Below, in pieces: positions 54,613-64,000 of a DNA stretch of 64,000 bases. The notes beneath the pieces are model-generated. The model was not told the DNA's origin and ran no database searches. It was given only the letters and a program-made list of their open reading frames with translations. Position numbers and translations under genes: made by a program. Every line of letters starts with the position of its first letter. Within the stretch, counting starts at the first letter, position 1. The stretch comes from Protonemura montana (Eukaryota > Arthropoda > Insecta > Plecoptera > Nemouridae): contig OX387609.1 of NCBI GenBank assembly GCA_947568835.1, forward strand, positions 562,001 through 626,000, written 5' to 3'.

Positions 54613-55351
54613 TCACCAATTTCTGAAAGGTTTTTAGTGTTTCTAACAATAAAACATATGCAATCGTGAAATGTTGTTCGGCAATATGAAAGGAGAAAAC
54701 ACAATTTAAATTTTGTCAAATTCAGTGGTCGATTGGGGCAGCCCCAGGAATTGAAATGTGACTAAATCATGACAAAAAAGCACGCTGGGTCTCGGACTAC
54801 CTCAACGATACAAACAAGGAGGAGACTGGCAAAGTACTGGAGAGCAAGGCAACAGGTGATGAAGGATGATGGAATCTCAATTCATGGAACGAGAGTTCTC
54901 AATTGAAAAAAACCTTTCCAAAAATCGCGTCCAAGTCTTGGCTTTTAGGTGCTGTTTCCTTACGATGGTGAAAGATAAAAGAACGTTTGATAAATTGAAA
55001 TAAGAAATCAAATCTGTTGAAACAGATAGTAAGCCCGGGATGATGCTTAAGGTTTGGCATTACGTGACGAATTGTTGTTTTTTAAAACCAAGCATCGAAA
55101 CAAACTGAACGTTTGCACTCTCAAAAACAAGTAACTTGGGGAAAAACTTCACGGCAAGGGAGGGAAGTTCTTTATGAAGCAAAAAAATGCTTTTTTCTTA
55201 TTATGAACTCTATAGCCGTCTCAAAATTGATGCAAGTTAAATAATATTTTAACTAAATAAAACGCGTCCAACGTCAAATTGAAGTTACTCGAGTTTGACA
55301 GGTTGTGACGTGATATAGCGTCACTGGAATCAGAGTGACTGCGAGTATTCA
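54613..55351. other. Spacer between inverted tRNA-SINE arrays, no supported gene
   Basis: AT-rich, noncoding. A minus-strand tRNA-SINE tail (TTGCATCAATTTTGAGACGG) lies at about 55201-55236. Confidence 0.6.
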
Positions 55352-55842
55352 CAGCCTCTTGGTTCTACTCCTTGGAGATCCGTCATTCTCATCAAATACA
55401 CTAAAATCATCTCAAAAAGCCAGTGTCCAAGTAGCTCAATTGGTTAGAGCAACACCCGTGACAGGTGGAGATCGGGGTCCAAGTAGCTCAATTGGTTAGA
55501 GCAACACCCGCGACAGGTGGAGATCGGGGTTCAAGTAGCTCAATTGGTTAGAGCAACACCCGCGACAGGTGGAGATCGGGGTCCAAGTAGCTCAATTGGT
55601 TAGAGCAACACCCGCGACAGGTGGAGATCGGGGTCCAAGTAGCTCAATTGGTTAGAGCAACACCCGCGACAGGTGGAGATCGGGGTCCAAGTAGCTCAAT
55701 TGGTTAGAGCAACACCCGCGACAGGTGGAGATCGGGGTCCAAGTAGCTCAATTGGTTAGATCAACACCCGTGACAGGTGGAGATCGGGGTTCAAGTAGCT
55801 CAATTGGTTAGAGCAACACCCGCGACAGGTGGAGATCGGATT
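55352..55842 (+). mobile_element. tRNA-derived SINE with 8 tandem 52-bp heads (plus), tail missing
   Basis: The leader 55352-55422 (CACTAAAATCATCTC, CAGTGTCCAAGTAGCTC) precedes eight 52-bp units (A boxes near 55437, 55489 and onward to 55801). Two junctions read GGGGTTCAAGTAGC and the rest GGGGTCCAAGTAGC. After the eighth unit the sequence leaves the element without the usual tail, so the 3' end is truncated. It lies in opposite orientation to the 12-unit copy. Confidence 0.85.
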
Positions 55843-57526
55843 GAAACGCAGGTAACCAGAAATTAAATAAACTAGGCAACACGCGAGGGTTATAAAACCA
55901 ATGTTTGTAGCAGGTTTTGTGAAATGAAGAGGAATGACAAAGCATTGAAAGACTCACCCAAACAATGAAGCGACGACTCCATCTTGTCTTTCATGGGCGG
56001 TCAATGTTCGTCCATGTTGCTGCTCTTGGGTTGAAGGCGTCCCATGTCTGAAAAACAGACGCCATTATTAGACAATTAAACACATTCTAACCACGACTCC
56101 TCGTTGCCTGCAACAAGTGCAATTGTACGCCATTCGTTCAGCAAAGCTACAACAGCGTTTTGAAGTTAATTGCAAAAATAATGTCAAAATGAAGTGGATA
56201 TTGAAATAAACGATAGCAGTAAATCTAATAATGATTGTAATAGCGCCTCTGATATTGCATCCCCGTATTTTCTCTGCTGTTAAAGTTGAAGCCAAATAGA
56301 TTATTTATAATTAAAAATGCTGGGTTAAATGTCCTCGGGTAGATTCTAATTCATACTAATAACATTAATGTACACGATGTGGCGACCGAGAGTCGAGCTG
56401 CGACGATTGAATTATTTAGTTGAATTGTAAAAAACGTAAAATGTCAAGTTACCGAAATAATTTGAGAGACATTTCGAGTCAACAGCAAGCAAGTTGATCT
56501 TCCACAGAGTTGTCTTGGCCAAGAGACGAGAAGACAGCACAACGTTCTCGTCGGAGAGTTCAGAAGCGAATGCCCGAGCTCCGCTAAAAACAGCCAGTAA
56601 ACGGTTGGTGCGTGTTGGCGGGAAGTGGACTACCTGCTAATTGAACGACGCCACCTGGCTGCATGCAGTGGTACTTAGCCGAACTGCTTGGAAAATATGA
56701 ACACATTCAAGAGAAAACATATTCCTCGGCACAAATTTTTCTTGCACTTACGAAACAAATTGATTTACCGTACAATTTCACAAAATAAATATAGTTTGGT
56801 AAATATATGTGTACCCTAGCTACTTCCCCAGTTGCATGCATAGATGGATAGCTCGCTAGGTACATAAAAGATGGCGTTTTAATAGCAGTGTTTTATGCGG
56901 TTGATCTTTATAATTACAAGAGCATAGCGCTAGATTTTATTAGAATCGTAGTGTTTAATGTCATTGTCAACGGTCTTTAAAATTTACAAAAACTGCGTCA
57001 AATCTCCTAAAAATCCGTCAATTAAAGATAAAAATATGAAAATTAGGAATTCCATTTCTCAAAATACTTTTGGTAGCTCTGAAAAAGGCTCGAAGCCTAA
57101 GATAAGTGAATATTTGTTGAGTTTTCTTGCTCACTTTCCTAATCTAGTGCATTTATTTGATCGTGTAGCATTTTGTTAGTTTGCATAAAACTTTGATACC
57201 GACGGCACACATATCTAATTGAGTGGTGATTAATATACATCGACAAAAAGTCTACCTAAACGAGGCAGTTATTTTCTATAAATAGCTGAACAACGTTTAA
57301 TGCGTACCCCAACTATTACCTAATCACATACCTGTCCTTTGTGTGGTAAAAATTCGCTGAGAAATATGTGACCCTCTCCGCAGAGAGGTATGCCAATATG
57401 TCAAATGTGATGAAAGCGGTCAAAGTTATTTAAAGCTCAATTCGTCATTTGATCGTGTATCTGCAGTGTACAGGACTTTAGCTCGTCGAAAGATAAAACC
57501 AAGAAAGACAAACAAAATGTGAAAAG
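55843..57526. other. 1.7 kb low-copy DNA, no supported gene
   Basis: No recognisable domain, array or element. Frames at 56295-56068 (minus) and 56958-57179 (plus) are short and unremarkable. Confidence 0.6.
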
Positions 57527-60500
57527 GGTGACCATCATACACATGACCAGTTCTGTTCGGGAGAGAGGTTGGAGAGATGAAAGTTAAGTAACACTGCGCT
57601 GAGTCAGGTATTGGATGGGTGACCATCATACACATGACCAGTTCTGTTCGGGAGAAAGGTTGGAGAGATGAAAGTTAAGTAACACTGTGCTGGGTCAGGT
57701 ATTGGATGGGTGACCATCATACACATGACCAGTTCTGTTCGGGAGAGAGGTTGGAGAGATGAAAGTTAAGCAACACTGCGCTGGGTCAGGTATTGGATGG
57801 GTGACCATCATACACATGACCAGTTCTGTTCGGGAGAGAGGTTGGAGAGATGAAAGTTAAGCAACACTGCGCTGGGTCAGGTATTGGATGGGTTACCATC
57901 ATACACATGACCAGTTCTGTTCGGGAGAGAGGTTGGAGGGATGAAAGTTAAGCAACACTGCGCTGGGTCAGGTATTGAATGGGTGACCATCATACACATG
58001 ACCAGTTCTGTTCGGGAGAGAGGTTGGAGGGATGAAAGTTAAGCAACACTGCGCTGGGTCAGGTATTGGATGGGTGACCATCATACACATGACCAGTTCT
58101 GTTCGGGAGAAAGGTTGGAGGGATGGAAGTTAAGCAACACTGCGCTGAGTCAGGTATTGGATGGGTGACCATCATACACATGACCAGTTCTGTTCGGGAG
58201 AGAGGTTGGAGGGATGGAAGTTAAGCAACACTGCGCTGAGTCAGGTATTGGATGGGTGACCATCATACACATGACCAGTTCTGTTCGGGAGAGAGGTTGG
58301 AGGGATGAAAGTTAAGCAACACTGCACTGGGTCAGGTATTGGATGGGTGACCATCATACACATGACCAGTTCTCTTAGGGAGAGAGGTTGGAGGGATGAA
58401 AGTTAAGCAACACTGCGCTGGGTCAGGTATTGGATGGGTGACCATCATACCCATGACCAGTTCTGTTCGGGAGAGAGGTTGGAGGGATGAAAGTTAAGCA
58501 ACACTGCACTAGGTCAGGTATTGGATGGGTGACCATCATACACATGACCAGTTCTGTTGGGAGAGAGGTTGGAGGGATGAAAGTTAAGCAACACTGCGCT
58601 GGGTCAGGTATTGGATGGGTGACCATCATACACATGACCAGTTCTGTTCGGGAGAGAGGTTGGAGGGATGAAAGTTAAGCAACACTGCACTGGGTCAGGT
58701 ATTGGATGGGTGACCATCATATACATGACCAGTTCTGTTCGGGAGAGAGGTTGGAGGGATGAAAGTTAAGCAACACTGCACTGGGTCAGGTATTGGATGG
58801 GTGACCATCATATACATGACCAGTTCTGTTCGGGAGAGAGGTTGGAGGGATGAAAGTTAAGCAACACTGCACTGGGTCAGGTATTGGATGGGTGACCATC
58901 ATACACATGACCAGTTCTGTTTGGGAGAGAGGTTGGAGGGATGAAAGTTAAGCAACACTGCACTGGGTCAGGTATTAGATGGGTGACCATCATACACATG
59001 ACCAGTTCTGTTTGGGAGAGAGGTTGGAGGGATGAAAGTTAAGCAACACTGCACTGGGTCAGGTATTGGATGGGTGACCATCATACACATGACCACTTCT
59101 GTTCGGGAGAGAGGTTGGAGGGATGAAAGTTAAGCAACACTGCACTGGGTCAGGTATTGGATGGGTGACCATCATACACATGACCAGTTCTGTTTGGGAG
59201 AGAGGTTGGAGGGATGAAAGTTAAGCAACACTGCACTGGGTCAGGTATTGGATGGGTGACCATCATACACATGACCAGTTCTGTTTGGGAGAGAGGTTGG
59301 AGGGATGAAAGTTAAGCAACACTGCACTGGGTTAGGTATTGGATGGGTGACCATCATACACATGACCAGTTCTGTTCGGGAGAGAGGTTGGAGGGATGAA
59401 AGTTAAGCAACACTGCACTAGGTCAGGTATTGGATGGGTGACCATCATACACATGCCCAGTTCTGTTCGGGAGAGAGGTTGGAGGGATGAAAGTTAAGCA
59501 ACACTGAACTGGGTCTGGTATTGGATGGGTGACCATCATACACATGACCAGTTCTGTTTGGGAGAGAGGTTGGAGGGATGAAAGTTAAGCAACACTGCGC
59601 TGGGTCAGGTATTGGATGGGTGACCATCATACACACGATCAGTTCTGTTTGGGAGAGAGGTTGGAGGGATGAAAGTTAAGCAACACTGCGCTGGGTCAGG
59701 TATTGGATGGGCGACCATCATACACATGACCAGTTCTGCTCGGGAGAGAGGTTGGAGGGATGAAAGTTAAGCAACACTGTGCTGGGTCAGGTATTGGATG
59801 GGTGACCATCATACACATGACCAGTTCTGTTCGGGAGAGAGGTTGGAGGGATGAAAGTTAAGCAACACTGCGCTGGGTCAGGTATTGGATGGAAGACCAT
59901 CATACACATGACCAGTTCTGTTCGGGAGAGAGGTTGGAGGGATGAAAGTTAAGCAACACTGCGCTGGGTCAGGTATTGGATTGGTGACCATCATACACAT
60001 GACCAGTTCTGTTCGGGAGAGAGGTTGGAGGGATGAAAGTTAAGCAACACTGCGCTGGGTCAGGTATTGAATGGGTGACCATCATACACATGCCCAGTTC
60101 TGTTCGGGAGAGAGGTTGGAGAGATGAAAGTTAAGCAACACTGAACTGGGTCAGGTATTGGATGGGTGACCATCATACACATGACCAGTTCTGTTCGGGA
60201 GAGAGGTTGGGGGGATGAAAGTTAAGCAACACTGCACTGGGTCAGGTATTGGATGGGTGACCATCACACACATGACCAGTTCTGTTCGGGAGAGAGGTTG
60301 GAGGGATGAAAGTTAAGCAACACTGCACTGGGTCAGGTTTTGGATGGGTGACCATTATACACACGACCAGTTCTGTTTGGGAGAGAGGTTGGAGGGATGA
60401 AAGTTAACCAACACTGGGCTGGGTCAGGTATTGGATGGGTGACCATCTTACACATGACCAGTTCTGTTGGGAGAGAGGTTGGAGGGATGAAAGTTAAGCA

Positions 60501-62530
60501 ACACTGCGCTGGGTCAGGTATTGGATGGGTGACTATCATACACATGACCAGTTCTGTTCGGGAGAGAGGTTGGAGGGATGAAAGTTAAGCAACACTGCAC
60601 TGGGTCAGGTATTGGATGGGTGACCATCATACAAATGACCAGTTCTGCTCGGGAGAGAGGTTGGAGGGATGAAAGTTAAGCAACACTGCGCTGGGTCAGG
60701 TATTGGATGGGCGACCATCATACACATGACCAGTTCTGTTCGGGAGAGAGGTTGGAGGGATGAAAGTTTAGCAACACTGTGCTGGGTCAGGTATTGGATG
60801 GGTGACCATCATACACATGACCAGTTCTGTTCGGGAGAGAGGTTGGAGGGATGAAAGTTAAGCAACACTGCGCTGGGTCAGGTATTGGATGGAAGACCAT
60901 CATACACATGACCAGTTCTGTTCGGGAGAGAGGTTGGAGGGATGAAAGTTAAGCAACACTGCGCTGGGTCAGGTATTGGATGGGTGACCATCATACACAT
61001 GACCAGTTCTGTTCGGGAGAGAGGTTGGAGGGATGAAAGTTAAGCAACACTGCGCTGGGTCAGGTATTGAATGGGTGACCATCATACACATGCCCAGTTC
61101 TGTTCGGGAGAGAGGTTGGAGAGATGAAAGTTAAGCAACACTGAACTGGGTCAGGTTTTGGATGGGTGACCATCATACACATGACCAGTTCTGTTCGGGA
61201 GAGAGGTTGGGGGGATGAAAGTTAAGCAACACTGCACTGGGTCAGGTATTGGATGGGTGACCATCACACACATGACCAGTTCTGTTCGGGAGAGAGGTTG
61301 GAGGGATGAAAGTTAAGCAACACTGTGCTGGGTCAGGTATTGGATGAGTGTCCATTATACACATGACCATTTCTGTTTGGGAGAGAGGTTGGAGGGATGA
61401 AAGTTAACCAACACTGGGCTGGGTCAGGTATTGGATGGGTGACCATCTTACACATGACCAGTTCTGTTGGGAGAGAGGTTGGAGGGATGAAAGTTAAGCA
61501 ACACTGCGCTGGGTCAGGTATTGGATGGGTGACTATCATACACATGACCAGTTCTGTTCGGGAGAGAGGTTGGAGGGATGAAAGTTAAGCAACACTGCAC
61601 TGGGTCAGGTATTGGATGGGTGACCATCATACAAATGACCAGTTCTGCTCGGGAGAGAGGTTGGAGGGATGAAAGTTAAGCAACACTGCGCTGGGTCAGG
61701 TATTGGATGGGCGACCATCATACACATGACCAGTTCTGTTCGGGAGAGAGGTTGGAGGGATGAAAGTTTAGCAACACTGTGCTGGGTCAGGTATTGGATG
61801 GGTGACCATCATACACATGACCAGTTCTGTTCGGGAGAGAGGTTGGAGGGATGAAAGTTAAGCAACACTGCGCTGGGTCAGGTATTGGATGGAAGACCAT
61901 CATACACATGACCAGTTCTGTTCGGGAGAGAGGTTGGAGGGATGAAAGTTAAGCAACACTGCGCTGGGTCAGGTATTGGATGGGTAACCATCATACACAT
62001 GACCAGTTCTGTTCGGGAGAGAGGTTGGAGGGATGAAAGTTAAGCAACACTGCGCTGGGTCAGGTATTGAATGGGTGACCATCATACACATGACCAGTTC
62101 TGTTCGGGAGAGAGGTTGGAGGGATGAAAGTTAAGCAACACTGCGCTGAGTCAGGTATTGGATGGGTGACTATCATACACATGACCAGTTCTGTTCGGGT
62201 GAGAGGTTGGAGGGATGAAAGTTAGTACAGCAACTTCACTCGCCTTGCTTATCAACCTCTCGACAGCATGGATTTGTGGAGGAATCCTGTTGTTCGAGTT
62301 GTACCGTCCTTCGGAAGGGACGTTAAGCCGGTGGTCCCCTTGGTGCTCTTCAACAGGAGTAGGCTACGTGCCGGCACCGGGTTTCCCCTCCTCCCTTCTA
62401 GGCTAGGTTAGGTTCATCATCATCATCCTTATCATCATCCACTCATTCACCGACGCCATTAGACCAGTGCCGCATGGCACGTTGTCAAAACAGTGCTAAG
62501 TTAAACACCACAAAATAATAATAATAATAA
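57527..62530 (+). mobile_element. 5S-derived SINE with about 51 internal 91-bp units
   Basis: The array starts abruptly within box C (GGGTGACCATCATACACATG), so the 5' head is missing. It runs about 51 units of 91 bp to 62216, then enters the 3' module with GATGAAAGTTAGTACAGC, CGGAAGGGACGTTAAGCCGG and CATTCACCGACGCCATTA. It ends GTTAAACACCACAAAATAAT plus a TAA repeat. Almost every unit keeps 5S box A, IE and box C. A GCGCTG/GCACTG difference in the IE region groups neighbouring units, and only rare units (60337, 61153) contain TTTT. The short ORFs here (MCMMVTHPIPDPAQCCLTFI and the reverse) are repeat translations. Confidence 0.93.
60340..62340. repeat. 1,000-bp higher-order repeat (11 units) inside the 5S-SINE array
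   Basis: Rare marks recur exactly 1,000 bp apart: GTTAACCAACACTGGGCTGG (60404 and 61404), GTTCTGTTGGGAG (60463 and 61463), GTTCTGCTCGGG (about 60643 and 61643) and GTTTAGCAACACTG (60766 and 61766). Eleven 91-bp units, one lacking a base, make 1,000 bp. This shows block duplication of many units at once. Confidence 0.9.
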
Positions 62531-63593
62531 ATTTGTAAACTGTGTAATTTCATGTAACAAGGGTTATTACCACATACATCGGTAAGGGGCCTGTCTCTTC
62601 CTCTACATTCACTTGGAAATTGACACCCCAAATAGAGATTGCGAAAATTGATTGAAAACAACCGGAAATGGTTTTAAAATGAACATTATTTGTAAGCGTT
62701 TAAACATTTATAAACATTCAAACGAGATCACACAAATAAATGACAGTAAAATCGTACTTACAATAATTTAAATGAGAAGGCACATAATTAGTTTCAGACC
62801 AATCTTTCACACCTTGTCCTGGCCGTATCAATGCAGTTCGAATTCTAGTTCTGAATTATAATTTCTGTTGTTACGGTTACGTAAACCTTCTCACTAAGTA
62901 TTCATTGATAACTTGTAAAATTATTTAAGTGAATAAACAACCGAAGTCTGATAAATAAATGTGAAATCATTTCCATCTGAAATTGTTCGATGACTTTGTT
63001 CGTGACGTCACAGTTCGTGAACATGGCCGCCTGTCACAGCTGAGCTTGGCGAAGTAGGATTTTAGTTTTGACTAAATATGTAAATTACGTCTTGCATCAA
63101 TAGAATTTCGCTGTTCAAAGTTAAGAAAGGATGCAGGTCGCTGATCAAGTTAATGAATTAGATCTTCATGGTTGGTACAAGAGATCTAATAGAAGATAAC
63201 ATGGTAGCTGATGGTAGGTAGTGGTCGTAGGCTCGAATTCTTCATTCTATAGTCAGAGCTATAGTGTTTATAAATTGGTTTGTTCTCTTCACCAGGACAC
63301 CTGCTTCTGTCTAAGCGTTCAACGAGGAAGCAGCATTGGGTCTGACCAACCTTGTAGCATAGACGACTCTGGGCTGAATGTTCGATGTCAACATTAGGAA
63401 GACGATTCAATCCAACCTCGAGTGGCTTGTTTAGCTTGATTTCATGAAATCCTTCTTCAGAAGGTTGCTAACCAAGAGAAAAATGTGAAGCTCGCAGACA
63501 CCGCAAGAAAAACACAGTGCTTCGTGCTCTCCACCACATTTGCGTTGGTACCTAATTGAACTGGGTTTTGACTGTTAAGTAAATACTAAGTAA
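62531..63593. other. Low-copy DNA before the Penelope-like fragment
   Basis: No gene is supported. A TGACGTCA palindrome occurs at about 63004. Near 63440-63475 the minus strand reads CTTCTGAAGAAGG followed by the palindrome GATTTCATGAAATC, a motif of the kind found near Penelope-like termini. Confidence 0.5.
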
Positions 63594-64000
63594 ATTAAAC
63601 TGAACAAAGACCCCACAACAAAATTTGAGAAGAGATTAACAGAATGCTTAGAGAAAGTGCCAATAGAAGAAAAGTTAATCAGAAAATTAGTTTCAAAAGC
63701 TTATGGGTTACCAAAAATTCACAAAATAGATTGGGAAAAGCAGAGGATAGTTGAGAAGAGATACAAGTGCCAATGCGAGTAGTAATCAGTGTGATAGGTG
63801 CACCAGCACATGAAATAGCTAGAACCATAGGAAAAGTCCAATAATTAACCAGTAATGAAAGCTAAATCATTTGTTAAGAATTCTCAAGACTTTTTATCAA
63901 AGGTAAAACAGGTACATTTGGAAGAAGGAGATATGCTGGTTAGTTTAGATGTTGTTGGACTATTTAGTAACATTCCATTTAACAAAACAATAGGAATTTT
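63594..64000 (+). pseudogene. Penelope-like element reverse transcriptase fragment, frameshifted
   Basis: The first frame (63594-63781) contains NKDPTTKFEKRLTECLEKV and then YGLPKIHK (63702-63725), a hallmark of Penelope-like RTs, before a stop. A second frame from 63770 reads RVVISVIGAPAHEIARTIGK and stops at 63842. A third frame from about 63850 reads SFVKNSQDFLSKVKQV and then LVSLDVVGLFSNIPF (around 63936-63980), matching the conserved DVxSLFTNIP motif of the RT A region. Two frame changes in 400 bp show decay. The catalytic YxDD region and any GIY-YIG endonuclease domain would lie beyond the window. The order of motifs agrees with a plus-strand element. Confidence 0.85.

Noticed and set aside
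53648-55842. Cluster of tRNA genes
   Set aside because: The acceptor stem is not paired, the anticodon loop lacks U33 in the natural alignment, and T-arm and 5' end are fused between units. These are tRNA-derived SINE heads.
57426-61854. 60-70-codon ORFs on both strands in the 5S array
   Set aside because: They are repeat translations that recur in every unit and contain the 5S promoter sequence.
36465-62216. 5S rRNA genes
   Set aside because: Only the middle of 5S is well kept. The 3' part is replaced by an unrelated linker, there is no T-run terminator, and the units end in a SINE 3' module. They are 5S-derived SINEs, not rRNA genes.

Overview
This window is eukaryotic nuclear DNA, almost certainly from an invertebrate metazoan. 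The evidence is one intron-bearing Myb/SANT gene with GT-AG splice sites, 5S-rRNA-derived and tRNA-derived SINEs, a Penelope-like reverse transcriptase fragment, a Mutator-type transposase remnant, a Harbinger-type MITE, and well over half of the sequence in tandem arrays. The species cannot be named from the sequence. There are no operons, CRISPR arrays, genuine tRNA genes or complete rRNA genes.

Layout. 1-21333: a 21 kb satellite of two interchangeable hexamers (TCTTCG and TCCTCG) with short phase-shifting spacers. It has no stop codons for kilobases in any frame, so its giant ORFs are artefacts. 21334-22690: a 73-bp satellite, followed at 22908-23330 by an 11-bp satellite that is an inverted piece of the 73-bp unit. 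23331-25545: low-copy DNA with a frameshifted Mutator-like transposase remnant. 25546-26534: a 104-bp array. 28040-33272: a chain of abutting satellites (28, 41, 10/11, 8, 6, 3 and 47 bp) in which neighbours share core sequence. 33881-42571: three 5S-derived SINE copies carrying 7-8 internal tandem units, a 981-bp terminal-inverted-repeat element and a head-to-head pair of tRNA-derived SINEs. 43595-45587: the only convincing gene, a Myb/SANT-like DNA-binding protein of 4-5 exons whose candidate last exon is tandemly duplicated. 45840-53140: low-copy DNA with minor repeats. 53140-53304: a MITE with TAA duplications. 53648-55842: tRNA-derived SINEs, two with 12 and 8 internal tandem copies of the head. 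57527-62530: a 5S-derived SINE with about 51 tandem 91-bp units. 63594-64000: a broken Penelope-like RT running off the edge.

The most interesting structure is the repeated internal amplification of Pol III promoter heads inside SINEs. A 5S-derived family has a 91-bp unit containing box A, the intermediate element and box C, present in 7, 7, 8 and about 51 copies upstream of one shared 3' module. One copy (36465-37445) is bracketed by a perfect 14-bp target-site duplication. A separate tRNA-derived family shows the same architecture with a 52-bp unit in 12 and 8 copies. In both families the tandem junction falls on short homology between the promoter head and the sequence just downstream, which suggests one common mechanism.
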